Assembly: GCF_004402045.1 (NCBI RefSeq)
Contig: NZ_SOMG01000002.1
Coordinates: 62,001 to 126,000, forward strand
DNA from: Lelliottia nimipressuralis
GTDB lineage: Bacteria; Pseudomonadota; Gammaproteobacteria; Enterobacterales; Enterobacteriaceae
Length of the DNA: 64,000 nucleotides
Direction of reading: 5' to 3'
The notes below the pieces were generated by a model that was not told the DNA's origin, made no database searches, and was given only the letters and a program-made list of their open reading frames with translations. Position numbers and translations under genes: made by a program. Below, piece by piece: positions 15,688 to 26,875 of the stretch. Position 1 is the first letter of the stretch, and every line of letters begins with the position of its first letter.

Positions 15688-17433
15688 TCAATATCCCGCC
15701 GTCAAATCATCCACCGAACGCGGATCCGATGCCCCAAACAGCGCCCCGTCCGGCCCCACCATAATGCTCTGGGTGCTGCCCATCGCCTCTTTCACCGCCA
15801 CCTTCTGCCCGCGCTGCTCAAGCAGTTTGATGGTATCCGGGCTAAACCCCTTCTCGACGCGCAGCTCATCCGGCAGCCACTGGTGGTGGAAACGCGGGGC
15901 ATTGGTCGCTTCGGCGACGTTCATCCCAAAGTCGATACTGTTCACCACCATCTGCAGCACGGTAGTGATAATACGGCTACCGCCCGGGCTACCGGTCACC
16001 AGCCAGGTTTTACCATCTTTCACCACGATAGTGGGCGACATGGATGACAGCGGGCGTTTCTTCGGCCCTACTGCATTTGCATCGCCACCCACCAGCCCGT
16101 AGACGTTCGGCACGCCCGGCTTGGCCGAAAAGTCATCCATCTCGTTGTTAAGCAGAATGCCGCTGTTGCCCGCCACAATCCCGGTACCAAACGTGGTGTT
16201 GAGCGTGTAGGTCACCGCCACCGCGTTACCGTCTTTATCTACAACAGAGAAGTGGGTGGTCTGGTTACTTTCATACGGCGCCAGCTTGCCGGGGCGGATC
16301 TCGCTCGACGGTTTGGCCTTGTTGATGTCAATCTGATCGGCAATGGATTTGGCATACGCCTTGTTGGTCAGCGCCTGCCACGGCACCTTCACGAAGTCCG
16401 GGTCACCGAGATATTCCGACCGGTCGGCGTAGGCGCGTTTTTCCGCTTCCGCCATCACCTGCATGGCATCCGCACTGCCGAAGCCGAACTTGTGCATATC
16501 GAAGTTTTCGAGAATGTTGAGGATCTGCACGATGTGAATGCCCCCGGAAGACGGTGGCGGCATGGAGAACACTTCGTAGCCACGGTAGGTTCCGCTAATC
16601 GGCTCGCGCTCCACCGCTTTGTATTCCGCCAGATCCGCTTTGGTGATGAGTCCGCCGTTCTTTTGCATCTCTTCAGCAATCTGGTCTGCAATCGCCCCCT
16701 TGTAGAAGGCGTCCGGGCCGTGCTCCGCAATCAGCTCCAGGCTTTTGGCAAGGTTCTTCTGCACCAGCTTGTCGCCCTTCTTCAGCGGCTCGCCGTCTTT
16801 CCAGAAGATCGCTTTGCTGTTTTCATGATTCGGAATGACTTCGCTGCCGTAGGTTTTGAGATCGTCCGCCAGCGCATCGTTTACCACAAAGCCGTCGCGC
16901 GCCAGCTTGATGGCAGGCTGCACCACTTTATTCAGCGGCAGAGTGCCGTATTTTTCCAGCGCCAGAGAGAAGCCTGCGACGGTGCCCGGCGTGCCGGTCG
17001 CTAGATGCGAGGTCAGGGATTTTTTGCTGTCAGGGTTACCCTGATCGTCAAGGAACATATCGCGGGAGGCCTGAGAAGGCGCCATTTCGCGGAAGTCGAT
17101 GGCGGTGGTTTTCCCGTCTTTGGTACGCAGCATCATAAAGCCGCCGCCGCCCAGGTTCCCCGCCTGCGGGTGCGTCACCGCCAGCGCGTAACCGACGGCG
17201 ACCGCCGCGTCCACCGCGTTACCGCCCTCTTTGAGAATATCGACACCCACTTTGGTTGCCAGCGCATCCACCGATGCCACCATGCCATGCGTTCCACGCA
17301 CGGGATGAAAAACATCTTCCTCCACGCCGTAAGAGACCGGAGGAGCCGCTGGCGGGTTGGCCGCCACGCTAAATGTGCCGCCGGCCATCAGCGCGGCGAT
17401 CGCTACCCAGCGCAAAAACGTTGGTTTCATCAT
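15688..17433 (-). CDS. ggt: Gamma-glutamyltranspeptidase
   Basis: This is a 581-residue periplasmic enzyme that hydrolyses or transfers the gamma-glutamyl group of glutathione. It starts with a signal peptide (MMKPTFLRWVAIAALMAGG... SVAAN). The precursor cleaves itself before the nucleophilic Thr in NQTTHFSVVDKDGN (about residue 392; Thr391 in E. coli) to give large and small subunits. LNTTFGTG, PLSSMSPTIV and GSPGGSRIITTV form the glutamyl pocket. I chose the first of two ATGs (17433) after GGAG. It is monocistronic, divergent from yhhA. Confidence 0.96.
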   Translation of the reverse strand: MMKPTFLRWVAIAALMAGGTFSVAANPPAAPPVSYGVEEDVFHPVRGTHGMVASVDALATKVGVDILKEGGNAVDAAVAVGYALAVTHPQAGNLGGGGFMMLRTKDGKTTAIDFREMAPSQASRDMFLDDQGNPDSKKSLTSHLATGTPGTVAGFSLALEKYGTLPLNKVVQPAIKLARDGFVVNDALADDLKTYGSEVIPNHENSKAIFWKDGEPLKKGDKLVQKNLAKSLELIAEHGPDAFYKGAIADQIAEEMQKNGGLITKADLAEYKAVEREPISGTYRGYEVFSMPPPSSGGIHIVQILNILENFDMHKFGFGSADAMQVMAEAEKRAYADRSEYLGDPDFVKVPWQALTNKAYAKSIADQIDINKAKPSSEIRPGKLAPYESNQTTHFSVVDKDGNAVAVTYTLNTTFGTGIVAGNSGILLNNEMDDFSAKPGVPNVYGLVGGDANAVGPKKRPLSSMSPTIVVKDGKTWLVTGSPGGSRIITTVLQMVVNSIDFGMNVAEATNAPRFHHQWLPDELRVEKGFSPDTIKLLEQRGQKVAVKEAMGSTQSIMVGPDGALFGASDPRSVDDLTAGY

Positions 17434-17556
17434 TATTGTTCTCCAGGTGATGGGGTCCATATTCCCCGCTTAAGCCTGGTTCACAACTCCTAAAAAATCA
17501 TCGTCATGGTGAAATCAGGGTAAACTTAAGAGAGACCTCAAAAGGAGGAAATGACA

Positions 17557-17934
17557 ATGAAACGCTTACTGATTCTTACGGCGCTGATCCCGTTTGCCGC
17601 GCTCGCACAGCCACTGAACACCATAAATAACCCGAACCAGCCGGGTTATGTTATCCCGAGCCAGCAGCGTATGCAGACCGAGATGATGAGCCAGCAGCAA
17701 CAGCAGAAAGGGATGCTGAATCAGCAGTTGAAAATGCAAACCCAGATGCAGCAGCAGAGTCTGCAAAATCAGATGAACACCAACACCCAGCGCGTGCAGC
17801 AGGGACAGATACGTGAACAGCCGCTGCCCAATAAAAACGGCGGGATGTTAGGCGGCATGACGTCGTCAGGCAGCGGACAGCAGCATATGCTGCCGCCGCA
17901 GTCGAATGGCAGTATGCTTAATCCGCAGAACTAA
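17557..17934 (+). CDS. yhhA: Exported Gln/Met-rich protein YhhA (DUF2756)
   Basis: This is a 125-residue small exported protein. The signal peptide [17 protein letters not shown] is followed by a low-complexity segment very rich in Gln and Met ([27 protein letters not shown]). E. coli YhhA (DUF2756 family) is somewhat longer; the function is unknown. The second ATG (17557) is spaced 8 bases from AGGAGG, whereas the first ATG at 17551 is too close. The 3' end overlaps the 3' end of ugpQ by 17 bp on the opposite strand. Confidence 0.88.
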   Translation: MKRLLILTALIPFAALAQPLNTINNPNQPGYVIPSQQRMQTEMMSQQQQQKGMLNQQLKMQTQMQQQSLQNQMNTNTQRVQQGQIREQPLPNKNGGMLGGMTSSGSGQQHMLPPQSNGSMLNPQN

Positions 17935-18660
17935 AGTCCGGGCCGATGACGTCAATCGCATCGGTACAGATACTGTCCACGCCCCAGCGCAGCAGCTCGG
18001 CCGCGCGCTGGGGTTTGTTAACGGTGTAGACCAGAATATGCAGACCCGCGTCTTTCAGCATCCTCACCCGCGCCTCATCCAGCAGCTTGTGATTGAGATG
18101 GATAGAGACACACGCTAAGCGTGTCGTCAGCTCGCGCCAGTCCTCGCGCCACTCGTCCAGCAGCAGCCCACGCGGCAGCGCCGGCACGGCCGCCTGTGCC
18201 GCTTCCAGCGCGTCAATTTCAAACGACGACAGCAGCGGTGCCGTCATCCCTTCCCACAGCTCACGCGCGGCCAGCGCGATGACTTTGCCCGTCAGCGGCC
18301 CAGTACCGGTGGTCGGTTTGATTTCGATATTGGCCATCATGCCGTGCTGGCGACAGCGGTCCGCCACTTCCGCCAGCAGCGGCAGCGGTTCGCCTTTGAA
18401 TTCGCCGCTGTACCAGCTTCCGGCGTCCACTTTCAGCAGATCGCGCCACGGCAGTTCCCCCGCCACGCCCCAGCCGTTGCTGGTGCGTTCGAGGTTATCG
18501 TCATGCAGCAGAAAGATTTCGCCGTCTTTCGACAGCTTGGCATCGAACTCGATCATCGTGTGGCCGTAGCGCGCGCCCGTGTCGATGGCCGCCAGGGTGT
18601 TCTCCGGTGCCAGTTTACCGCCGCCACGGTGGGCGACGATATGGGGATAAGGCCAGTTGC

Positions 18661-18664
<4 letters not shown>
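17918..18664 (-). CDS. ugpQ: Glycerophosphodiester phosphodiesterase UgpQ
   Basis: This 248-residue cytoplasmic enzyme hydrolyses glycerophosphodiesters to sn-glycerol 3-phosphate and an alcohol. The GDPD signature is clear: [18 protein letters not shown] (residues ~10-27), [23 protein letters not shown], and ANIEIKP. It is the last gene of the ugpBAECQ operon, its ATG overlapping the ugpC stop (ATGA). The operon imports the same class of substrate, so enzyme and transporter work together in phosphate scavenging. Confidence 0.95.
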
Positions 18665-19731
<1,067 letters not shown>

Positions 19732-19732
19732 C

Positions 19733-20578
19733 TTATTTCTCGCTATCGACCAGGCCACGGACAAACGCACGCTGCATGGCTAAAACAATGACTACGGGTG
19801 GGATAAGGGTGAGCAGCATCGCCGCCATCACCTGGTTCCAGAGGGTGGTGCCTTCGCCGGTGGCGATCATGCCTTTGATGCCCGCCACGGCGGTGCCGAG
19901 GTTGACGTCCTGGATAATCAACAGCGGCCACAGGTACTGGTTCCAGCCGTAGATAAAGGTGATCACAAACAGCGCCGCGAGGTTGGTTTTCGACAGCGGC
20001 AGCACAATGTCGCGGAAAAAGCGCATCGGCGAGGCGCCGTCGATGCGCGCGGCTTCAATCAGCTCGTCCGGCAGGGTCATAAAGAACTGGCGGAACAGGA
20101 AGGTAGCGGTCGCTGAGGCCATCAGCGGCAGGGTTAAGCCCGCGTAGCTGTCGAGCATCTTCAGATTGGCGATCACTTCCACCGTCGGGAAGATACGTAC
20201 CTCCACCGGCAGCATCAGGGTGATGAAAATCATCCAGAAGAACAGGTTGCGCAGCGGAAAGCGGAACCAGACGATGGCGAAGGCCGAGAGCATCGACACC
20301 GTGATTTTGCCGACGGTTATGCCAAACGCCATGATGAAGCTGTTGAGCATCATCAGCCAGAACGGTGCGCTGTTGGCCCCCACGCCCTGCGTCCAGATGG
20401 TCTTCATGTTCTCAAACAGATGCCCGCCGGGGATCAGCGTCATCGGCGTATCGAACACGGCTTTGGTGTCCAGCGTGGCGGCAACAAAGGCCACGTACAG
20501 CGGGAACAGGATGACGATGATCCCTAAAATCAGCATGGTATGGCTGAAAATCGTCAGCCCGCGACGGTTCTCAATCAT
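19733..20578 (-). CDS. ugpE: sn-Glycerol-3-phosphate ABC transporter permease UgpE
   Basis: This 281-residue inner-membrane permease of the MalG type has about six membrane helices and the EAA loop [20 protein letters not shown] (residues ~180-200), which contacts UgpC. It starts [16 protein letters not shown], as in E. coli, and overlaps the ugpA stop by 4 bp. With UgpA it forms the channel for glycerol 3-phosphate and glycerophosphodiesters. Confidence 0.96.
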   Translation of the reverse strand: MIENRRGLTIFSHTMLILGIIVILFPLYVAFVAATLDTKAVFDTPMTLIPGGHLFENMKTIWTQGVGANSAPFWLMMLNSFIMAFGITVGKITVSMLSAFAIVWFRFPLRNLFFWMIFITLMLPVEVRIFPTVEVIANLKMLDSYAGLTLPLMASATATFLFRQFFMTLPDELIEAARIDGASPMRFFRDIVLPLSKTNLAALFVITFIYGWNQYLWPLLIIQDVNLGTAVAGIKGMIATGEGTTLWNQVMAAMLLTLIPPVVIVLAMQRAFVRGLVDSEK

Positions 20579-21462
20579 TGGTAGCGCACCTTACTTTCAA
20601 CATAGCGGAACTGCACCACCGTCAGGATGATAACGAGGAACATCAGCACGACCGACTGCGCGGCGGAGGCGGAAAGATCCAGACCGGCGAAACCTTCGCG
20701 GTAAATTTTATAAATCAGCGTCGTGGTGGCCTGAACCGGGCCGCCCGCGGTGGCGGCGTCGATCACCGGGAAGGTGTCGAAGAAGGCGTACACGAGGTTG
20801 ACCACCAGCAGGAAGAAACTCACCGGAGCGATTAGCGGCAGCGACAGCCTGAAGAAGCGACGAATGGGCCCAGCGCCGTCAATCGCCGCTGCTTCCACCA
20901 GCGAACGCGGGATGGACTGCAGCGCGGCAAAGAAGAACAGGAAGTTGTAACTGATCTGCTTCCACACCGAGGCGAACACCACCAGGAACATCGCCTGGCC
21001 GCTGTTCTGGGCGTGGTTCCAGTCGTAGCCTAGCTCTGCCAGGAAATGGGTGATCAAACCGCGGCCAGGGTTAAACAGGAAGATCCACAGCACGGCGGCG
21101 ACGGCAGGGGCAACGGCGTAAGGTAGCAGCATCAGCGTTTGATACAGACGGCTGCCGCGCACCACGTAATCCACCAGCGCGGCGAAAAACAGCGAGGCGA
21201 CAAGGCCACTCACGGTAACCAGGGTGCTGAATTTGATCGTCGTCCAGAAGGCGTCGAGGTAGTAGCTGTCGTGCCACAGGGCCGCGAAGTTATCCAGGCC
21301 CACAAACTGGCTGGACAGCCCGAAAGGATCGACGCTTTGTACCGAGTACCACAGCGCTTCGCCCGCAGGCCAGATAAAGAAGATAACGGTGATGACCAGC
21401 TGTGGCGCGACCAGAAGATAGGGCAGCCAGCGGGAACGGAACACCGGACGGGATGATGACAT
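20575..21462 (-). CDS. ugpA: sn-Glycerol-3-phosphate ABC transporter permease UgpA
   Basis: This 295-residue permease has six membrane helices and the EAA loop [20 protein letters not shown]. The ATG at 21462 ([17 protein letters not shown]) gives exactly the E. coli length; the in-frame extension to 21525 would translate REP sequence. A REP element lies between it and ugpB, as is common between binding-protein and permease genes. Confidence 0.96.
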   Translation of the reverse strand: MSSSRPVFRSRWLPYLLVAPQLVITVIFFIWPAGEALWYSVQSVDPFGLSSQFVGLDNFAALWHDSYYLDAFWTTIKFSTLVTVSGLVASLFFAALVDYVVRGSRLYQTLMLLPYAVAPAVAAVLWIFLFNPGRGLITHFLAELGYDWNHAQNSGQAMFLVVFASVWKQISYNFLFFFAALQSIPRSLVEAAAIDGAGPIRRFFRLSLPLIAPVSFFLLVVNLVYAFFDTFPVIDAATAGGPVQATTTLIYKIYREGFAGLDLSASAAQSVVLMFLVIILTVVQFRYVESKVRYQ

Positions 21463-21483
21463 TGAGATTTGGTTCCTGAACAA

Positions 21484-21560
21484 TGCCGGGTGGCGGCTAC
21501 GCCTTACCCGGCCTACATGTGGCACGTCGTAGGCCCGGTAGGCGCAGCGCCACCGGACAT
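21484..21560. repeat. REP/BIME element between ugpB and ugpA
   Basis: A pair of opposite palindromes (GCCGGGTGGCGGCTACGCC... and GGCCCGGTAGGCGCAGCG...) lies inside the operon after ugpB. In such positions REP elements stabilise the upstream mRNA against 3' exonucleases, favouring production of the binding protein. Confidence 0.85.
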
Positions 21561-21564
21561 TTTT

Positions 21565-22881
21565 TTACGATTTGGTCGACTGCTCAAAGCGACGCAGCAG
21601 CTGATTCCCGCGCTCTACCGCTGAATCCAGCGCCTGCTGTGGTGTTTTCTTACCGGTCCACACGCTTTCCAGCTCTTCATCAACGATGGTACGGATCTGC
21701 GGCATGTTGCCCAGACGCAGGCCTTTGGTGAACGGCAATGGTGGCTTGTTCAGCATTTGACGCGTCGCGATATCCGCGCCCGGGTTTTTGCTGTAGAAAC
21801 CCTGCTCGCGGGTCAGGTCATACGCGGCTTTGGTGATCGGCAGGTAGCCGGTCTTCTGGTGCCATTCGGCAGCATTTTCCGGCTTCGCCAGGAAGTCGAG
21901 GAACTCGGCTACGCCTTTGTAGGTGCCCTTGTCTTTGCCCTGCATCACCCACAGGCTCGCCCCGCCGATAATCGCGTTCTGCGGCGCGCCCTTCACGTCA
22001 GCATCGTAAGGCATCATGCCCACGCCGTAGTTGAATTTGGCGTAGTGGCGGATATCGGCCAGCGAGCCGGAAGAGGCGGTGGTAATGGCGCAGTCACCGT
22101 TGTAGAACTTCTCGGTAGATTCGTCTTTACGCCCGAAGTAGCTGAAGTCGCCCTTCTTATTCAACTCTTCCAGCAGGGCGATATGCTTCACCTGCTCAGG
22201 CTTATTGAACTCCAGCACTGCATCGGTGCCGTCGAAACCGTTGTTTTTGGTCGCAACCGGCAGGCCGTGCCAGGCGCTAAAGTTCTCAATCTGGATCCAA
22301 CCCTGCCAGCCGCTGGCGTAACCGCACTTCATCCCCGCCGCTTTCAGCTTCGCGGTGTACTCGGCCAGATCCTGCCAGGTTTTTGGCGGCTGCTCCGGGT
22401 CTAAACCGGCTTTTTTGAAGGCGTCTTTGTTGTAGTACAGCACCGGTGTAGAGCTGTTAAACGGCTGTGACAGCAGATGCCCGGTTTTGGAATCGGTGTA
22501 GTAACCCGCCACGGTTGGCACGAACCGGGATTCATCGAAGTTAATGCCCGCTTCTTTGAACACTTCATAGACCGGCTTGATGGCTTTGGAGGCCATCATG
22601 GTCGCAGTACCCACTTCATAAACCTGTAACAACGCAGGTGCGTTACCGGTACGGAAGGCGGCAATACCCGCGCTCAGGCTCTGCTCGTAGTTACCTTTGT
22701 ACACCGGCACAATTTTGTAATCCGGATGGGTGTCGTTGAAACGCTGCGCCAGGGAGTCAACTTCTTTACCCAACTCCCCTTCCATGGAATGCCAGAACGG
22801 AATGGTGGTGACAGCCATTGCGTTCGTCGCAAAAGCCAGACCCAGTGCCAGACCCAAAGCTGTGTGTCGTAACGATGTCAT
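21565..22881 (-). CDS. ugpB: sn-Glycerol-3-phosphate-binding protein UgpB
   Basis: This is a 438-residue periplasmic binding protein. The signal peptide ends ATNAMA before [15 protein letters not shown]. The conserved segments [20 protein letters not shown] and [15 protein letters not shown] ([15 protein letters not shown]) match E. coli UgpB. It binds glycerol 3-phosphate and glycerophosphocholine-type diesters. Of two ATGs I chose the second (22881), which is properly spaced from AGAGAG. It is the first gene of ugpBAECQ; the upstream region carries a likely PhoB site. Confidence 0.96.
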   Translation of the reverse strand: MTSLRHTALGLALGLAFATNAMAVTTIPFWHSMEGELGKEVDSLAQRFNDTHPDYKIVPVYKGNYEQSLSAGIAAFRTGNAPALLQVYEVGTATMMASKAIKPVYEVFKEAGINFDESRFVPTVAGYYTDSKTGHLLSQPFNSSTPVLYYNKDAFKKAGLDPEQPPKTWQDLAEYTAKLKAAGMKCGYASGWQGWIQIENFSAWHGLPVATKNNGFDGTDAVLEFNKPEQVKHIALLEELNKKGDFSYFGRKDESTEKFYNGDCAITTASSGSLADIRHYAKFNYGVGMMPYDADVKGAPQNAIIGGASLWVMQGKDKGTYKGVAEFLDFLAKPENAAEWHQKTGYLPITKAAYDLTREQGFYSKNPGADIATRQMLNKPPLPFTKGLRLGNMPQIRTIVDEELESVWTGKKTPQQALDSAVERGNQLLRRFEQSTKS

Positions 22882-22941
22882 TGTCATCTCTCTTATTGTG
22901 CCGGATGCGCGATATCACGCGTTTTATGCTCGCGAGGTAAC

Positions 22942-22961
22942 ATGACATGCTCGAATGACAG
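22942..22961 (-). promoter_or_regulatory. Candidate PhoB site of the ugp operon
   Basis: On the minus strand CTGTCATTCGAGCATGTCAT contains two PhoB-like TGTCAT half-sites, and its flanks resemble the E. coli ugpB promoter as I recall it. The half-sites are not at ideal 11-bp spacing, so the match is good but not perfect. ugp is a known Pho-regulon operon. Confidence 0.5.
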
Positions 22962-23057
22962 AAAAATAACTGTTTGTTTACAGATAAGTGACAACAAGAC
23001 GTCAGGGGGATGATGGTTGTGTGAAGGGGTTGGGGTGTAGTTGGGTGCGGTCTGGTG

Positions 23058-23139
23058 CCCTCACCCCGACCCTCTCCCACAGGGAGAGGGAGAAAACCGA
23101 TCGGTTCCCTCTCCCTGTGGGAGAGGGTTAGGGTGAGGG
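23058..23139. repeat. Large inverted repeat built from two 33-bp units
   Basis: The left arm (23058-23090) and right arm (23107-23139) are inverted copies with two mismatches (CG for TA). Each arm contains its own palindrome CCCTCTCCC-TGT-GGGAGAGGG. A single copy occurs at 36873 and a decayed one at 28815. It lies between livF and ugpB and may terminate livF. Confidence 0.85.
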
Positions 23140-23149
23140 GGAAATGCAA

Positions 23150-23863
23150 TTAACCGCCTAAATACGCACTCCGCACCGCCTCATTAGCCAGCAGCGCGTC
23201 TCCGGTATCGGAGAGCACCACGCGGCCGTTCTCCAGCACGTAGCCACGGTCAGCGAGCTTCAGCGCCTGGTTGGCGTTCTGCTCGACGAGGAAGATGGTC
23301 ATCCCCTCTTTACGCAGCTGCTCGATGGTGTCGAAAATCTGCTGGATGATGATCGGCGCAAGACCCAGCGACGGTTCATCCAGCAGCAGCAGTCGCGGCT
23401 GGCTCATCAGCGCTCGGCCGATCGCCAGCATCTGTTGCTCACCGCCGGACATGGTGCCCGCACGCTGAATGCGGCGCTCCCACAGGCGCGGGAAGAGTTC
23501 ATAGACCCACTTGATACGGGTCTGGTACTGATCGCGGTGGGCGAAGAACCCACCCATCGCCAGGTTCTCTTCCACCGTCATACGGGAGAAGACGCGACGC
23601 CCTTCCGGAACAATCGCCACCGCCTCACGCATGATTTTGGCTGTCTGCCAGTCGGTAATGTCTTTGCCATCGAACACAATCCGCCCGCTGGTGGCGCGCG
23701 GGTCGCCGCACAGGGTGCCGAGCAGCGTGGTTTTGCCCGCGCCGTTGGCCCCAATCAGGGTGACGATTTCACCCTGATTGATATGCAGGCTGACGTCGTG
23801 CAGCGCCTGGATCTTGCCGTAGTGCGCATTGACCTTGTCGAACGTTAACATCGCTTTTTCCAT
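23150..23863 (-). CDS. livF: Branched-chain amino acid ABC transporter ATPase LivF
   Basis: This 237-residue ATPase of the LIV-I/LS transporter has Walker A GANGAGKTT, signature MSGGEQQMLAIGRAL and Walker B LLLLDEPSLGLAP. The ATG at 23863 (MEKAMLTFDKVNAHYGKIQ) matches E. coli. It is the last gene of livKHMGF, 1 bp after livG. It forms an ATPase pair with LivG on the LivHM channel. Confidence 0.96.
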   Translation of the reverse strand: MEKAMLTFDKVNAHYGKIQALHDVSLHINQGEIVTLIGANGAGKTTLLGTLCGDPRATSGRIVFDGKDITDWQTAKIMREAVAIVPEGRRVFSRMTVEENLAMGGFFAHRDQYQTRIKWVYELFPRLWERRIQRAGTMSGGEQQMLAIGRALMSQPRLLLLDEPSLGLAPIIIQQIFDTIEQLRKEGMTIFLVEQNANQALKLADRGYVLENGRVVLSDTGDALLANEAVRSAYLGG

Positions 23864-23864
23864 C

Positions 23865-24632
23865 TTATGCCTCACCAAGGTATGCGCGGATCACGTCCGG
23901 GTTGTTGCGGATCTCTTCCGGCGTGCCGTTCGCCAGCGGCGTGCCCTGGTTTACAACGTAGATACGGTCCGAAATGCCCATCACCAGCTTCATGTCATGC
24001 TCAATCAGCAGAATGGTGGTGTCGTGACTATCGCGCAGCTCGGCAATCAGCTCGTCCAGCTCTTTGGTCTCTTTCGGGTTAAGCCCTGCCGCCGGTTCGT
24101 CGAGCATCAGGATTTCCGGTTGCGTGACCATGCAGCGCACAATTTCAAGACGACGCTGATCGCCATACGCGAGGTTGCTCGCCTGGCGGTTAGCGTGCTG
24201 CAGCAGGCCAATTCGGTCGAGCCAGGTGGCGGCGCGATCAAGCGCTTCATCCTGCGCGCGGCGGAAGGCCGGGGTTTTAAGCAGGCCGGAGAACAGCCCG
24301 GTTTTCAGCTGCTGATGCTGTGCCACCAGCAGGTTCTCAATCACCGTCATCTCGCGGAACAGACGAACGTGCTGGAAGGTACGCACCACGCCCATGCGCG
24401 CAATCTGCTGACCCGGTAAACCTTCGAGGTGCTGGTCGCGCAGCATGATGGTGCCGCCCGTCGGCTTGTAGAAGCCGGTCAGGCAGTTGAAGACCGTGGT
24501 TTTCCCCGCGCCGTTCGGGCCAATCAGGGAGACAATCTCTTTCTTGTGCAGATCCAGTGACACGTTGTTGACCGCCAGCAGGCCGCCAAAACGCATCATC
24601 AGGCCGTTAACGGATAATAAAGGCTGACTCAT
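23865..24632 (-). CDS. livG: Branched-chain amino acid ABC transporter ATPase LivG
   Basis: This is a 255-residue ATPase with Walker [10 protein letters not shown] (residues ~37-45), [19 protein letters not shown], a family-typical variant signature ([15 protein letters not shown]) and Walker [14 protein letters not shown]. Its ATG overlaps the livM stop by 4 bp. It energises uptake of leucine, isoleucine and valine (and phenylalanine) together with LivF. Confidence 0.96.
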   Translation of the reverse strand: MSQPLLSVNGLMMRFGGLLAVNNVSLDLHKKEIVSLIGPNGAGKTTVFNCLTGFYKPTGGTIMLRDQHLEGLPGQQIARMGVVRTFQHVRLFREMTVIENLLVAQHQQLKTGLFSGLLKTPAFRRAQDEALDRAATWLDRIGLLQHANRQASNLAYGDQRRLEIVRCMVTQPEILMLDEPAAGLNPKETKELDELIAELRDSHDTTILLIEHDMKLVMGISDRIYVVNQGTPLANGTPEEIRNNPDVIRAYLGEA

Positions 24633-25906
24633 GCCTGCTCTCCTTTTGCCTGGGTGCGTTTCAGCTTCAGCTGTGGACGGGTCATCGGCAGCAGGCCCTG
24701 TGGACGCCAGATCATCATCAGCACCATCAGCCCACCCAGCATCAGCATGCTGTACTCGTTAAAGTCTCGCATCAGCTCGCGGGAGACCACCAGCAGAATG
24801 GCAGCAAGGATAACGGCAAACTGCGAGCCCATCCCACCGAGCACCACAATTGCCAGCACGAAGGCGGATTCGGCAAAGGTGAACGATTCCGGGCTGACGA
24901 AGCCCTGGCGCGCGGCAAACAGCGTCCCGGCGAAACCGGCAAACGCGGCGCTGATGGTGAACGCGGTCAGCTTGATGCGGGTCGGGTTCAGGCCCAGGGA
25001 ACGGCAGGCGATCTCATCTTCACGCAGCGCTTCCCACGCGCGGCCCAGCGGCATGCGCAGCAGACGGTTAATCACGAACAGGGTAATCACCACCAGCAGC
25101 AGCGCCACCAGATAGAGCCAAATCACGCGGTCGGACGGGTCATACTTGACGCCGAAGAAGTTACTGAAGGTGTCCCAGCCGCCTTCGCGGGCAGAACGGC
25201 TGAACTCCAGGCCGAAGAAGGTCGGTTTCGGGATCTGGCTGATGCCGTTCGGGCCGCCGGTCACTTCGGTGTTATTCAGCAGCAGGATACGGACGATTTC
25301 GCCAAAGCCTAAGGTCACAATCGCCAGGTAGTCACCGCGCAGGCGCAGCACCGGGAAGCCAAGCAGGAAACCGGCGGCGGCAGAGACCAGCCCCGCCAGC
25401 GGCAGACAGGTCCAGAAGCCGAGGCCGTAATAGTGGTTCAGCAGCGCAAAGGTGTAGGCACCGATGGCGTAGAAGCCGCCGTAGCCCAGCACCAGCAGGC
25501 CAGAGAGCCCTACGACCACGTTCAGACCGAGACCGAGAATCACGTAGATCATGGTCAGGGTGGCGATATCTACGGTTCCACGCGACACCACAAACGGCCA
25601 CGCCACGGCAGCCACCAGCAGCGCCACGAGGAACAGCTTTTGCTTAACGGTAGAACCGTCGATTGCCGGCAGCACGAATTTCGGCCCGGAGACGTTTTTC
25701 AGCGTCTTCTGGAACAGTGGACGCAGCAGCTGGAAAAGGAACACCACGGCGGTACCGATAAACACCCACTGCCAGCGGATGTCGGGGGCGGTATCTACTA
25801 CCAGCTTAGTGCCGTCCAGACCTAACTGGACGCCCATAAAGACGCCCGCCAGCACGAAGAACATGGCGGCAGAGAGCAGCGCCATTGCAAAATGCATCGG
25901 TTTCAT
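24629..25906 (-). CDS. livM: Branched-chain amino acid ABC transporter permease LivM
   Basis: This 425-residue inner-membrane permease has a longer N-terminal region than LivH, as in E. coli LivM. About ten hydrophobic helices are seen, with the family segment [26 protein letters not shown] (residues ~290-315) that contacts the ATPases. It overlaps both livH and livG by 4 bp, so translation is probably coupled. Confidence 0.95.
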   Translation of the reverse strand: MKPMHFAMALLSAAMFFVLAGVFMGVQLGLDGTKLVVDTAPDIRWQWVFIGTAVVFLFQLLRPLFQKTLKNVSGPKFVLPAIDGSTVKQKLFLVALLVAAVAWPFVVSRGTVDIATLTMIYVILGLGLNVVVGLSGLLVLGYGGFYAIGAYTFALLNHYYGLGFWTCLPLAGLVSAAAGFLLGFPVLRLRGDYLAIVTLGFGEIVRILLLNNTEVTGGPNGISQIPKPTFFGLEFSRSAREGGWDTFSNFFGVKYDPSDRVIWLYLVALLLVVITLFVINRLLRMPLGRAWEALREDEIACRSLGLNPTRIKLTAFTISAAFAGFAGTLFAARQGFVSPESFTFAESAFVLAIVVLGGMGSQFAVILAAILLVVSRELMRDFNEYSMLMLGGLMVLMMIWRPQGLLPMTRPQLKLKRTQAKGEQA

Positions 25907-26829
25907 ACTTTTTCTACCTCCGGACGGCCCAGAATACCGGTAGGCATCACCAGCAGAACCAGAATCAGCAGGGCAAACGACACCACATCTTTATATTCCG
26001 TGCTCAGGTACGCCGAGGAAAGCGCTTCCGCCACGCCCAGGATCAGGCCACCGATCATTGCGCCCGGAATACTGCCGATACCGCCCAGCACCGCCGCGGT
26101 GAAGGCTTTCATCCCAGCCATAAAGCCAATGTATGGGTTGATCACGCCGTAGAACTGGCCGAGCAGGACACCCGCCACCGCCGCCATCGCTGCGCCAATC
26201 ACGAAGGTCAGGGCAATCACGCGGTCGGTGTTGATGCCGAGCAGGCTAGCCATCTTCAGATCTTCCGCGCAGGCGCGGCAGGCGCGTCCCATACGGGAGT
26301 AGCGGATGAAAATGGTCAGGGCGAGCATCGCAATAAAGGTCACCACCCAGATAACCAGCTGCATGGTGGTGATAGACGCAGAGAAGTTTTCGCTGGCCCC
26401 CACAATCCACTGGCCGTTAAACAGGCTTGGCAGCGCCACGTCGCGCGAACCTTCGGTCAGGCTGACGTAGTTTTGCAGGAAGATAGACATACCGATGGCG
26501 GAGATCAGCGCAATCAGACGCTTGGAGCTGCGCACCGGCCGGTAAGCCACGCGCTCTATGCTCCAGCCGTAGGCGCTGGCAATCACAATCGCGCCGACAA
26601 ACCCGGCGGCGACCAGCAGCCAGCTGCTGTCGATGCCCATCATCATCAGCGCGGCAATAATCATAAAGGAGACATAGCTACCGATCATGTACACCTCGCC
26701 GTGGGCGAAGTTGATCATGCCGATAATGCCGTAAACCATCGTGTAGCCGATGGCGATCAGTGCATAGGTGCTTCCCAGCGTGACGCCGTTAAACATCTGC
26801 TGCAGGAAATAGAGAAACTGCTCGGACAT
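25903..26829 (-). CDS. livH: Branched-chain amino acid ABC transporter permease LivH
   Basis: This 308-residue permease is nearly identical to E. coli LivH. It has about eight membrane helices, [16 protein letters not shown] near the N-terminus and [20 protein letters not shown] as the ATPase-contact loop. The ATG at 26829 ([12 protein letters not shown]) matches E. coli; a preceding ATG two codons upstream is possible. It starts 46 bp after livK. Confidence 0.96.
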   Translation of the reverse strand: MSEQFLYFLQQMFNGVTLGSTYALIAIGYTMVYGIIGMINFAHGEVYMIGSYVSFMIIAALMMMGIDSSWLLVAAGFVGAIVIASAYGWSIERVAYRPVRSSKRLIALISAIGMSIFLQNYVSLTEGSRDVALPSLFNGQWIVGASENFSASITTMQLVIWVVTFIAMLALTIFIRYSRMGRACRACAEDLKMASLLGINTDRVIALTFVIGAAMAAVAGVLLGQFYGVINPYIGFMAGMKAFTAAVLGGIGSIPGAMIGGLILGVAEALSSAYLSTEYKDVVSFALLILVLLVMPTGILGRPEVEKV

Positions 26830-26875
26830 ATGCAAACCTTTTTATACCCGCCCGTCAGTCCGGGCGGTGGGATAA

